A DNA stretch of 64,000 bases from Alcanivoracaceae bacterium (lineage in GTDB: Bacteria > Pseudomonadota > Gammaproteobacteria > Pseudomonadales > Alcanivoracaceae). The stretch spans positions 1 through 64,000 of the forward strand of contig JARGPN010000006.1 of assembly GCA_029213045.1 (NCBI GenBank). Reading direction: 5' to 3'. The notes beneath the pieces are model-generated. The model did no database searches, was not told the origin of the DNA, and saw only the letters and a program-made list of their open reading frames with translations. Of this stretch, positions 17,478 to 25,610 are shown one piece after another (position 1 is the stretch's first letter; every line of letters begins with the position of its first letter). Both the position numbers and the translations under genes were made by a program.

Positions 17478-18500
17478 GTGAGCAACGATAAGAAGTATCA
17501 GGTGTTTGTCAGTTCAACTTACACGGACCTGCAAGATGCGCGTCAGGAGATGATGCTCGCTTTGTTGTCGATGGGGATGATTCCCGTCGGCATGGAGCTC
17601 TATCCGACGGAAGACAACAATCAGTGGCCTATGATCCAGAAGATGATCAATGAGTGCGACTACTATGTCGTTCTCCTTGGTGGTCGTTATGGCACGTTGT
17701 CACCGATGGGGCTTAGCTATACGCATCGCGAATACATTTACGCAGCGACAAAGAAGAAGCCCATTATTGCGTTCGTTCACGACCATCCAGAAATGCTGGA
17801 TCCGCCAATGCGCGAAGCTAGCCGCGAAGGCGACGTTAGGTTTCGTGATTTTAGAAAGTTGCTACAAGATAAAACAATGTTTCGCTACTGGAGTTCGCCA
17901 GGGGATTTAGGTGAAGTGGCGAAGAAAGCGTTGCCGCAGTACGTTAAACAGAATCCAGCTCCAGGCTGGGTGCGTGCAGGGCAAGTAACGGACTTAAATC
18001 AAGCGCGCGAAATGCAAGAGATGCGGGCGCGACTTGATGAGCTTGAACAAGAACGCGAAGACTGGGTTATGGCGCGTCGCCCCGCGGTGGGGGATTTGGC
18101 CAAGGGCTCAGACGCCGTTGTTGTGCAGTACAGCTGCAACGTTTATATCAAGGGCGATTGCAAAGTGACCATGTCGGAAGCGCGGATGACGTGGAATGAT
18201 GTGTTCGCTGCGGTGGGCCCGCATTTAATGAACGAGGCGCCGGAAGCAACGATGCGTCAGGCAGTTGAAGAGATGATTGCGGGACGAGCGCTAAACGACG
18301 TGCAAGCGGTGTTGCCGAAAGCGCACGCTGTACGCAATATTGTGTTATCAACCCATGCATTTAATCAGATCAAAATCCACATGCGCGCATTGGGCTTAAT
18401 TCGAAAGTCTTCCCGTAAAGATCCGCAAGGGCATACGTGGTGGGTGTTGACTGCGCACGGTGATCAAACAATGACGAGCTTATTGGCTGTACGTCGTTAA
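17478..18500 (+). CDS. DUF4062 protein with C-terminal helix-turn-helix-like part
   Basis: The N-terminal ~110 residues form a DUF4062 domain: YQVFVSSTYTDLQDAR at 7-22, then NECDYYVVLLGGRYG. This TIR-like fold is found at the N-terminus of several STAND/NLR-like antiphage proteins and in other signalling proteins. A short coiled coil follows (EMQEMRARLDELEQERED). The C-terminal ~130 residues look like a winged-helix region. There is no ATPase or repeat domain, so at 340 residues it is a small stand-alone form. I choose GTG at 17478 because AGGG lies eight bases upstream; an upstream TTG has none. It is divergent from the orphan ParA gene and followed by a strong terminator. Function is unknown; defence is a possibility only. 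Confidence 0.8.
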   Translation: MSNDKKYQVFVSSTYTDLQDARQEMMLALLSMGMIPVGMELYPTEDNNQWPMIQKMINECDYYVVLLGGRYGTLSPMGLSYTHREYIYAATKKKPIIAFVHDHPEMLDPPMREASREGDVRFRDFRKLLQDKTMFRYWSSPGDLGEVAKKALPQYVKQNPAPGWVRAGQVTDLNQAREMQEMRARLDELEQEREDWVMARRPAVGDLAKGSDAVVVQYSCNVYIKGDCKVTMSEARMTWNDVFAAVGPHLMNEAPEATMRQAVEEMIAGRALNDVQAVLPKAHAVRNIVLSTHAFNQIKIHMRALGLIRKSSRKDPQGHTWWVLTAHGDQTMTSLLAVRR

Positions 18501-18520
18501 ACGACTAAAAAAATAAAAAA

Positions 18521-18554
18521 AGCACTGACCCCAATAGGGGCAGTGCTTTTTTTT
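18521..18554 (+). terminator. Bidirectional rho-independent terminator
   Basis: AGCACTGACCCC-AATA-GGGGCAGTGCT forms a strong stem with a single bulge. It is followed by eight T on the plus strand and preceded by an A-rich run, so it can stop both the DUF4062 transcript and the convergent proS transcript. Confidence 0.9.
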
Positions 18555-18569
18555 ACACTTTTTTCGATG

Positions 18570-20288
18570 TTACTGTTGGGATTTCCGCATTAAAAACTCG
18601 CCAATTTTTCCAATGGGCAAAATTGTCGCTTCACTATCATTGCGCCCTTTATATTCAACTGTTGCGGCATCAATGCCTTTTTCTGTCACGAGAATGCGAT
18701 GGGGAATGCCAATCAATTCTGCATCCGCCATTTTTACGCCAAGACGTTCCTTTTCGCGGTCATCAAACAGCACGTCGTATCCTGTTTCTGTGAGCGCTTT
18801 TTCGAGTCGTTCGCACAATTCGCGTTCGCGCGGGTTTTTCTTAATGTTTAGCGGAATAATTGCCACGTCGAATGGCGCGATAGCTCGTGGCCAACTAATG
18901 CCGTTCTCATCATTGTTTTGCTCAATGGCCGCGGCAACAACACGGGTTACACCGATACCGTAACAGCCCATTGGCATAACAACTGCTTTGCCATTCTCGT
19001 CTAGCACTGTGGCTTTTAATGCTTCTGAATATTTCGTTCCTAGCTGAAAAATGTGACCCACTTCGATGCCGCGCTTAATGACCAGTGTGCCTTGACCATC
19101 CGGACTTGGATCACCGTTTACGACATTACGAATATCCGCCACCTGGCTAAGCGCTAGGTCACGTTCCCAGTTAATGCCAACAAAATGCTTGCCATCAATA
19201 TTTGCGCCAGCGGAGAAATCGCTCATCAACGCAACGCTTCGATCAGCGATAAACGGGATAGGCAAGTTGACCGGGCCGAGGCTGCCAGGGCCTGCTTTCA
19301 CTAATACGCGAATTTCTTCTTCACTGGCAAATTCGAGTGGGCTGGCTACGCCGTCTAGTTTTTCAGCTTTAATTTCGTTGAGCTCATGGTCGCCACGGAC
19401 TAATAGGGCAACGAGACCGCCGCCAAAATTTTCGCACGCTTTGACGATTAACGTCTTCACCGTTTTCTCAATAGGAATATTGAATTGACTGACTAGCTCG
19501 TCGATGGTTTTGGCATTGGGTGTGTCAATTTCTTCAAGGGCTTGGCTTGGTGCCGCGCGTTCGCCTGTGGCGATAGCTTCTGCCAGTTCAACGTTGGCGG
19601 CGTAAGAAGAGGTGTCCGAGAAGGCAATGTCGTCTTCGCCAGATTCGGCAAGCACATGAAATTCGTGTGACGCGGAACCACCGATGGAGCCTGTGTCAGC
19701 CTCGACGGGGCGATAGTCCAAGCCCAAGCGATCAAAGATGCGGCAGTAGGCGGAATGCATAACGTCATAGGTTTCTTGTAGCGATGCCATATCCGCGTGA
19801 AACGAATACGCGTCCTTCATAATAAATTCCCGTGAGCGCATTACACCAAAACGCGGGCGTGTTTCGTCACGAAACTTTGTTTGAATTTGATAGAAATTCA
19901 TCGGCAATTGTTTGTAGCTGTGAACATCGTTACGCACTAAATCGGTGATCACTTCTTCGTGCGTTGGGCCGAGGCAGAACGGATTGTTATGACGATCGGT
20001 AATGCGTAGGAGTTCTGGACCATAGGCCGGTGCGCGACCAGATTCTTCCCACAGTTCCATCGGTTGCACCACGGGCATTAATACTTCTTGCGCGCCCGCG
20101 TTGTTCATTTCTTCGCGGATAATACGCTCAACTTTTTGTAGCACGCGTAACCCTGACGGTAGCCACGTATAAAGGCCGGAGGCGAGCTTGCGAATCATTC
20201 CGGCACGCAGCATTAACTTGTGGCTGGTGACGACAGCATCGGAAGGTGTTTCCTTAACAGTGGCAAGCAAGTATCGGGACGCGCGCAT
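18570..20288 (-). CDS. proS: Prolyl-tRNA synthetase
   Basis: ProS charges tRNA-Pro in the cytosol. The 572-residue length and the opening [15 protein letters not shown] match the bacterial-type enzyme. Class II motifs are seen in [38 protein letters not shown] and [18 protein letters not shown]. The central insertion from about 240 to 380 is the YbaK-like editing domain that clears Ala-tRNA-Pro (it contains KTLIVK and [14 protein letters not shown]). The C-terminal anticodon-binding domain holds [25 protein letters not shown]. It is a monocistronic minus-strand gene ended by the shared terminator at 18521-18554. Confidence 0.99.
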   Translation of the reverse strand: MRASRYLLATVKETPSDAVVTSHKLMLRAGMIRKLASGLYTWLPSGLRVLQKVERIIREEMNNAGAQEVLMPVVQPMELWEESGRAPAYGPELLRITDRHNNPFCLGPTHEEVITDLVRNDVHSYKQLPMNFYQIQTKFRDETRPRFGVMRSREFIMKDAYSFHADMASLQETYDVMHSAYCRIFDRLGLDYRPVEADTGSIGGSASHEFHVLAESGEDDIAFSDTSSYAANVELAEAIATGERAAPSQALEEIDTPNAKTIDELVSQFNIPIEKTVKTLIVKACENFGGGLVALLVRGDHELNEIKAEKLDGVASPLEFASEEEIRVLVKAGPGSLGPVNLPIPFIADRSVALMSDFSAGANIDGKHFVGINWERDLALSQVADIRNVVNGDPSPDGQGTLVIKRGIEVGHIFQLGTKYSEALKATVLDENGKAVVMPMGCYGIGVTRVVAAAIEQNNDENGISWPRAIAPFDVAIIPLNIKKNPRERELCERLEKALTETGYDVLFDDREKERLGVKMADAELIGIPHRILVTEKGIDAATVEYKGRNDSEATILPIGKIGEFLMRKSQQ

Positions 20289-20446
20289 AGAGTTGGCTCA
20301 GTCTGGTTAGTCAGTCGGTGTGAAGATAATTCGCAAATCTCAGGGGATTAACTCTTTGACTTACAACAGCGGCAGGCATTTTAGCAGCACAAAGGCGTGG
20401 GCGAAAACGGAGTTTGGCCTCGATGTCTATTGTGGTGTGTTTTGTG

Positions 20447-20466
20447 GCGTTTATCATGATAAACGC
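20447..20466. promoter_or_regulatory. Perfect 20-bp palindrome before the thioesterase gene
   Basis: GCGTTTATCA/TGATAAACGC is a perfect 20-bp palindrome that ends 14 bp before the thioesterase ATG. It could be an operator for a dimeric repressor, or a hairpin that affects translation since it sits next to the ribosome binding site. It does not match the FNR or PsrA consensus well. Confidence 0.6.
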
Positions 20467-20480
20467 TATGGGAGAGCAAG

Positions 20481-20921
20481 ATGCCGATTTCTGATCAAGA
20501 ACCAGTCAGTTTAACGCCTGAAGAAGTGCAGACAGTCATTCGCCAGGGTTTACCCGTCGCGCAGGAATGTGGGTTGTGTGTGGAATTAGGCCCGCATGGT
20601 GGGATTCGGGTGCGTCAGCCGTTTGACGAAAAGCAGATTCGCCCTGGCGGGACTATTTCTGGGCCGGCAATGATGGGGCTTGCTGATGCGGCTATGTACG
20701 CGGCGATTTTGGCTCGTCTCGGACGTGTTGAAATGGCGGTCACACAAAACTTGAATATCAATTTTTTGGCGCGCCCTAAGCCATCAGAGCTGGTGGCAGA
20801 CGCTGAGATTATTCGTCTTGGGCGCCGATCTGCGGTGCTAGAGGTGCGCGTGTACTCTGAAGGGGGTGACCAGTTGGTAGCCCATGTTACTGGGATCTAC
20901 GCCATTCCCGTAGAAAAATAG
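20481..20921 (+). CDS. PaaI-family hotdog thioesterase
   Basis: This 146-residue protein has the hotdog-fold thioesterase pattern of the PaaI/4HBT family: IRPGGTISGPAMMGLADAAMY (about residues 53-73) holds the central helix, followed by NLNINFLARPKPSELVADAEII and RRSAVLEVRVYSE. Such enzymes hydrolyse acyl-CoA or aryl-CoA thioesters. GGGAG lies eight bases before the ATG. The gene is alone on the plus strand between divergent proS and the convergent RegA-type regulator. The palindrome just upstream suggests specific control. Substrate cannot be told from sequence. Confidence 0.88.
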   Translation: MPISDQEPVSLTPEEVQTVIRQGLPVAQECGLCVELGPHGGIRVRQPFDEKQIRPGGTISGPAMMGLADAAMYAAILARLGRVEMAVTQNLNINFLARPKPSELVADAEIIRLGRRSAVLEVRVYSEGGDQLVAHVTGIYAIPVEK

Positions 20922-20961
20922 CGTTGTGCGTTTAGGCGCTTCCGCTGGGGTGTGGCGGCGT

Positions 20962-21546
20962 TTATTGCGAGCGCGAGGAATTCCTGTCGTGTTGGAAGTT
21001 TACCGCGCTGGGACGTTTTTTTAGGCGTCGTTGAAGTGTGCGGCGGTGAATGCCGAGGGTGCGTGCCGCAGCGGAAATATTACCATCGTGGTTGTCTAGC
21101 ACGCGCTGAATGTGTTCCCACTCAAGTCGCTCTAGCGACGGTGGCGCAGCTGACAGGGCGGGAGCGTCATGAGCGCCCTCATCGCCACGCAATGCTTTCA
21201 CAATGTCAGCCAGACTGGCCGGCTTGGTCAGATAGTCCAAAGCACCTTTCTTGGTGGCGGCAACGGCGGCAGGGATGCTGCCATATCCCGTGTGCATAAC
21301 AATGCGACACTGAGGAAAGCGCTCAAGTATTGGTGTAATTAAACTCAGCCCGCTGTTGCCTGTGACATCGTGAGTTATGTTTTGGTCAAGCAGCGCGGCC
21401 TCAATGAGGTTTTCGCTTTCAATGATGATGTGGGCTTCTTGTAGAGAGGCGGCGCTTAGCACAGTGAAATCTTGAAGTGCCAAACGACGTGCTAGTTGCT
21501 CGCGCAATAGGGTGTCGTCTTCTAGGACGAGCAACTTAGTTGTCAT
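20962..21546 (-). CDS. RegA/RoxR-type response regulator
   Basis: A receiver domain (residues 1-125) is joined to a Fis-type helix-turn-helix. The acid pocket is LEDD at 8-11 and the phospho-acceptor is probably Asp54. The loop after it (DQNITHDVTGNSGL) is about four residues longer than the usual DLxLPDGSGL. The switch Thr is in MHTGYGS, and the conserved Lys in DYLTKPA. The C-terminal GNISAAARTLGIHRRTLQRRL is the hallmark helix-turn-helix of RegA/PrrA/ActR. At 194 residues it has normal length. It starts within the sensor gene (11-bp overlap) and completes a RegB/RegA pair that usually controls respiration and redox genes. Confidence 0.93.
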   Translation of the reverse strand: MTTKLLVLEDDTLLREQLARRLALQDFTVLSAASLQEAHIIIESENLIEAALLDQNITHDVTGNSGLSLITPILERFPQCRIVMHTGYGSIPAAVAATKKGALDYLTKPASLADIVKALRGDEGAHDAPALSAAPPSLERLEWEHIQRVLDNHDGNISAAARTLGIHRRTLQRRLKKRPSAVNFQHDRNSSRSQ

Positions 21547-22774
21547 CTTGATTACCCATGGCGCGCGTTTTCACTTCGCTGCATCCGATAGAGTTTAGTG
21601 GAACGCGAATCAGCACCTGTGTCCACTGATGGTCGAAACGATAATTTATCTCACCCTGCAGGGTGGCAAGCGTGGTTTCAATTAACGCTAACCCAACGCC
21701 CAGCCCTTCACGTTGTGAGCCTTGATGTCGCGGGCCGTTATCGCTGCACTGAATAAGAAAATGTTTTGCTTCGCGAACACACTCTATGTGCAGTTCCGTT
21801 GCGCCGGCGTCGCTGGCGTTGTAGCCGACGTTCAGCAATATGCGCTGCCATGCAATAGTCGGTGAAAGCATCGGGTTCGCGTTGTCGACAAAGTTAATGG
21901 CAAGGGCGGGGGCAATTAAACGCAGTGCATGATGTAACTCAATGCATAGTTCAGACAGTGGCTTGGGCTGGTCCGATTGAGAGTTTTCAATTTCAGATTT
22001 CAAAACCTGCGCCATACGTAATGCGAGCTGCTGCGACTGGATTAGCTGCGGATGCATTGGATGTGCCGGGCCTACGTTTTCACTAACTTCTTCGAGCATC
22101 AGCAGTAGGGTTGAGAGAGGCGTGTTTAATTCATGGGCTCGGTCTGCCAGGCTGCCGGCTAATTGATACATGCGCTCGCGTTGTAGCGCCAGCGCTAACG
22201 CTGTTGATTGCTGAGCACTTTCTTGTTGGCGTGCTTTCTGAAGTGCGCGCCCGAGTAGCGTGAGCGCAATGGCGACCAAGCTAAATGCGAGCCACATTCC
22301 TTGTCCGTGCAGCGAATGCATCTGGTGGGTAATAGCATGCAAGCTGGAGTGCTCAGTGGGAGACGCGAACCAATAGAGCAAAGCGCCGTAGCCGGCAATG
22401 TTTACCGTTGTAATGAATGTGCACGCGCTTGCAGACAAGGAAAGGGCGGCAACCAATATTGGGATTAATAAATAAAACGTAAGCGGATTTGCAGAGCCGC
22501 CTAATGTGTACATCAAGGACAGAAATATCAGGCTATCGAAAAGAAGCTCTGCGCTTAGGAGGTTGGTTTGCGTGCTTCTGGCCGCTTGTCGTGTTGGCCA
22601 GTACCAGACCGAAGGTAGCCAAAGTAGTGACAGCCATAGCAGCGTCGCAGCTGGGCTAATGAGCTTTACGCCGCGCATAGAGGCGAACAAGGCCACGAAC
22701 GCCAAGGTGGCAACCAGTATTCCCCGCAGAATAAGTAAGCGACGTCTCCATTGATCTGTGGAGGAGGAAATCAT
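21536..22774 (-). CDS. RegB/RoxS-type sensor histidine kinase
   Basis: This is the membrane sensor partner of the RegA-type regulator. The ATG at 22774 has GGAG seven bases upstream and gives 412 residues; the frame is open further but would add a poor N-terminus. About six membrane helices fill residues 12-175. GGSANP at 92-97 corresponds to the GGxxNPF quinone-binding motif of RegB. The H-box AHELNTPL carries His214, and the G boxes are in CSDNGPRHQG and GLGVGLALIETTL. The redox box of RegB (QxxRCR, about 40 residues after the His) reads QQLALR here, so the redox-active cysteine appears to be absent. The signal may therefore be the quinone pool only, which is inferred. Confidence 0.93.
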   Translation of the reverse strand: MISSSTDQWRRRLLILRGILVATLAFVALFASMRGVKLISPAATLLWLSLLWLPSVWYWPTRQAARSTQTNLLSAELLFDSLIFLSLMYTLGGSANPLTFYLLIPILVAALSLSASACTFITTVNIAGYGALLYWFASPTEHSSLHAITHQMHSLHGQGMWLAFSLVAIALTLLGRALQKARQQESAQQSTALALALQRERMYQLAGSLADRAHELNTPLSTLLLMLEEVSENVGPAHPMHPQLIQSQQLALRMAQVLKSEIENSQSDQPKPLSELCIELHHALRLIAPALAINFVDNANPMLSPTIAWQRILLNVGYNASDAGATELHIECVREAKHFLIQCSDNGPRHQGSQREGLGVGLALIETTLATLQGEINYRFDHQWTQVLIRVPLNSIGCSEVKTRAMGNQDDN

Positions 22775-22894
22775 TTCGGCTCCGAAGGCGTTGGTTTCAG
22801 CGTGCAAACAGTATTGAGAAATGTGGATTGTACTGGGAAACGGGAGGGGAGTGTCTGCGGCGCGTTGCCGCACGGGCGATCGTTAAACCCCTAA

Positions 22895-22922
22895 ACCAAA
22901 ACTGGCACCCGAAGGTGCCAGT
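22895..22922 (-). terminator. Rho-independent terminator
   Basis: ACTGGCACC-CGAA-GGTGCCAGT is a perfect 9-bp stem. On the minus strand it is followed by TTTTGG, so it ends the transcript of the 406-residue gene that stops at 22963. Confidence 0.85.
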
Positions 22923-22962
22923 GGAGCGGCCTATATAACGGCGCTAGGCGATAAAGATTCTA

Positions 22963-24183
22963 CTAGTTTGCTTCTGGCAACTTGTACTTGTCTGGATTGT
23001 TCAGCATATCCATCGTCAGCGGCGGGGTTAGCACGCTGGTGAGGTTACGGTCGGTTGCTTTGCTGAATTTACGACGTGCCTTCTCAAATTTGCGGAAGCT
23101 GCGGTAGTTCAATGCGTACAGTTTTACTTCCTGCAATCGTTTGAACGCGTACATGGTATCAAGCGCATCCATAGAGAATTGCGGGCGCATTTTCGTTGCG
23201 TCTTCTAAACGTTTCATTGCTTCGTTTAAGTCGCGCTTACGGTTCATGTAAATCAGTGCGTTACCGTACTCGTAGGACACAATTGGGATATCAGGCGCTA
23301 ACTTTAGTGCTTTAGCGAACGATTCTTCTACGGTAGTTGAACGTGCTCCGTAGGTCATACGGCCGGTGAATTTGCCAACGCGGCGCATGATGCCGGCGTC
23401 TACGCCAGCGCGGAATGCGTGACCAAGCGGGTGATCAGGCATCATCTCAGTAATAGCTTCTGAGTTGCCTTTGATCTTACCGATATAGCGACGTGCTACG
23501 ACGATAGGGATGGGGGATTCTTCCGCAATGCGCGCAATGGCATAGGCGTAACCAAGACGGACCGCAGCAGCGACTGCCTGTACTTCTGGGTCGTCCTCTG
23601 CAGCCTCTACATCCTTGAAGTAGGACTTCGCAGTATTGGCAACGTCTTGTAGCAACATGTATTTAACGGTTTGGCGCTCCGTTAAATATATTGCGTACAT
23701 AAGTTGAGAAAACAGAGCGGGAATTGTACCCAATGGGCCGAGCTTCAAACCCCCTTCGCGCGCTGATTGGAAATCGCCGGCGAAAAATTTCCGCCAAACA
23801 TCGACGTATCTTTTTTCAAGGTCGGCATAATCGCCATTAAACCCTTCGATACCGTCTTTTAGGAAAGGATATTTTTTAAATTGTCGTTCTAAGTAGGCAG
23901 CAGACGGATAGGGCACCTTGAGGCCGCGCATCAAGTAGTCCCACTTTTCCTTAATCTGCTGGTCGGAATAAGTGAAGTAGCGCATGTCGTAGGGAACTTT
24001 GTTCCACTTAGTAAGAAAAATGCGCTCATCGATTGGGATGTCTTCAATCTGCAGCTCTTCTGCAGTGACTTCATCCATTTCATCATCGTCATCGTCGTCA
24101 CGGGCGGCGTAGCCACTCAGAGACAACAGGCACAAGGTGATTACGGCAAATAAACGCCAGGCTGAAAGCTCTCGAATTTGCAT
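22963..24183 (-). CDS. Exported conserved protein, unknown function
   Basis: I do not recognise the family with certainty. The 406-residue product has a signal peptide (hydrophobic LFAVITLCLLSLSGYAA, cleavage near residue 27) followed at once by a run of six Asp and further acids. The body is mainly helical. It includes several helix-turn-helix pairs that look like degenerate TPR units, for example PIVSYEYGNALIYMNRKRDLNEAMKRL-type spacing at about residues 290-330. This suggests a periplasmic scaffold. The gene is monocistronic, ends in its own terminator and is not linked to the RegBA genes on the same strand. Codon use resembles its neighbours. Confidence 0.8.
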   Translation of the reverse strand: MQIRELSAWRLFAVITLCLLSLSGYAARDDDDDDEMDEVTAEELQIEDIPIDERIFLTKWNKVPYDMRYFTYSDQQIKEKWDYLMRGLKVPYPSAAYLERQFKKYPFLKDGIEGFNGDYADLEKRYVDVWRKFFAGDFQSAREGGLKLGPLGTIPALFSQLMYAIYLTERQTVKYMLLQDVANTAKSYFKDVEAAEDDPEVQAVAAAVRLGYAYAIARIAEESPIPIVVARRYIGKIKGNSEAITEMMPDHPLGHAFRAGVDAGIMRRVGKFTGRMTYGARSTTVEESFAKALKLAPDIPIVSYEYGNALIYMNRKRDLNEAMKRLEDATKMRPQFSMDALDTMYAFKRLQEVKLYALNYRSFRKFEKARRKFSKATDRNLTSVLTPPLTMDMLNNPDKYKLPEAN

Positions 24184-24239
24184 GGTTATACAGCTCGTTA
24201 TCTGTTGTTGTCGTTATGGTGAGCAGGCGTTTTGCCAGC

Positions 24240-24267
24240 CCCCCTAACCTTGCCATGAGTTAGGGGG
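24240..24267. repeat. Inverted repeat between two minus-strand genes
   Basis: CCCCCTAAC (24240-24248) and GTTAGGGGG (24259-24267) make a 9-bp perfect stem with a 10-base loop. It lies 45 bp after the PA4642-like stop. Without a T tract on the minus strand it is a poor intrinsic terminator, but it could act as an mRNA 3' end structure or attenuator. Confidence 0.5.
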
Positions 24268-24312
24268 TTTGAACAGTCCGAAAACGACCGTTCGAACGGC
24301 AAATAGATGCGT

Positions 24313-24609
24313 TTATTGGGCGCCGGCTTTTTCTAGCGCTTCTACATAGCCGGTGCTTTTGCGATGTGTACGTGAAATTTCCAGCAGTGTTTGACCGTCT
24401 AGGCCTTTGGCGTTGACGTTGCGGCCTTGTTCGCAGAAGAAGGTCAAAAAACGTTCAAAGTCTTCTTCGCGTAGGCTGCGATAGGCGCGAAGTAGGTCAT
24501 GAAAATCCTGATCTTCACCAGTTTCAGGGTGGCCTTCTTGGAAAAATTTGATTTGCTCATCGGTCATTGGCTCGCCAACAACCTTCTTTTTGTCTTTACG
24601 TTCTGACAT
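24313..24609 (-). CDS. PA4642-family small protein
   Basis: This 98-residue acidic protein resembles the conserved Pseudomonas PA4642 family: KDKKKVVGEPMTDEQIKFF at the start and LLRAYRSLREEDFERFLTFF in the middle. The last third (NVNAKGLDGQTLLEISRTHR) looks like a single ankyrin-type unit. The ATG at 24609 is preceded by GGAGG at a good distance, so I take it over an in-frame ATG 21 codons upstream. The function of the family is unknown. It is divergent from the hydrolase gene across about 80 bp. Confidence 0.85.
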   Translation of the reverse strand: MSERKDKKKVVGEPMTDEQIKFFQEGHPETGEDQDFHDLLRAYRSLREEDFERFLTFFCEQGRNVNAKGLDGQTLLEISRTHRKSTGYVEALEKAGAQ

Positions 24610-24692
24610 CTTTACCTCCGTCATGGGCGCGCCATTATAGGGAGTTGGCGCCGCTCTGGCACCCGTAATCAACTTCTCAGTGGAGGAATACT

Positions 24693-25538
24693 GTGCCGGA
24701 GATCATTTATACCCACGACGGCGCGACAATTGAGTGTGACGTGTTTGGTGAGAATAACCGAGGCGCAGTGATCTTGATCGCGCCTGCCATGGGGGTAAGG
24801 GCAAGCTTTTATCGCGTGCTGGCTGAAGGCTTGGTAGCGCAGGACTGCACCGTTATGCCGTTCGATTTGCGCGGCATTGGCGGACATAGCGAGCGCAGGG
24901 AGCAAGGCGCCAATTGGCACTATCAAGAGATGATCGTCGCCGATTTCGCCGCGGCGGTAACACACGCGCGACGCCGATTTGAGGGGAGGCCGCTATTATT
25001 ACTCGGTCATAGCTTGGGCGGGCAGCTTGGGTGTTTGTTCGCAGCGCGTAACCCGGCAGCCCTTGATGGTGTGATTTTGGCGGCAAGCTGTATGGTCGAT
25101 TGGCGCGGCTGGGGCACGGTTGGAGGGCTTAAACGATTGCTACAATATGCCGGTATAGGACTTACCACGCGATTATTCGGCTATTTTCCAGGAGAAAAAA
25201 TTGGTTTTGCGGGAAACGAGCCTCGCGGTCAAATGAAAGATTGGGTGCGCAGTGCGCTAACCGGTAGGTATCAACTCGACGGTGCAGATATAGAATATGA
25301 GAAAGCGCTTGCCGAGGTATCGATACCGATTTTGGCGCTGACATTTCATTCGGATACTTTTGCCCCCGCCGCCGCATGTGATCGGTTGTTGCTGAAGATG
25401 CCGCGCGCATCCGCAAAGCACTTGGACTTATCCGATGCGGACGTGGGCCTCAAGCAAGCTGGCCACTTTCAGTGGGCGCGACAGCCTGCGAAGGTAATTC
25501 CGCATATAAGTGATTGGTTGCACGAGAATTTCGGTTAA
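24693..25538 (+). CDS. Alpha/beta hydrolase
   Basis: A 281-residue serine hydrolase of the alpha/beta fold. The nucleophile elbow GHSLGG at 105-110 puts the catalytic Ser at 107. The early block LIAPAMGVRASFYRVLAEGL and FDLRGIGGHSER are typical of the YheT/YdjC-like predicted hydrolases. The late GHFQWARQP supplies the catalytic His. The GTG start at 24693 has GGAGG eight bases upstream. No membrane signal is seen, so it acts in the cytosol. Substrate is unknown and the gene has no clear operon partner. Confidence 0.9.
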   Translation: MPEIIYTHDGATIECDVFGENNRGAVILIAPAMGVRASFYRVLAEGLVAQDCTVMPFDLRGIGGHSERREQGANWHYQEMIVADFAAAVTHARRRFEGRPLLLLGHSLGGQLGCLFAARNPAALDGVILAASCMVDWRGWGTVGGLKRLLQYAGIGLTTRLFGYFPGEKIGFAGNEPRGQMKDWVRSALTGRYQLDGADIEYEKALAEVSIPILALTFHSDTFAPAAACDRLLLKMPRASAKHLDLSDADVGLKQAGHFQWARQPAKVIPHISDWLHENFG

Positions 25539-25610
25539 AGTCTTAGCATCAAATGCTGAACGTTATGTAGCAAAGACCATGGACGCAAAAATAATAAGCC
25601 AGAGGGCGAC

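Noticed and set aside
24240-24267. Intrinsic terminator of the PA4642-like gene
   Set aside because: The stem is strong, but no T tract follows it on the minus strand, so I list it as an inverted repeat.
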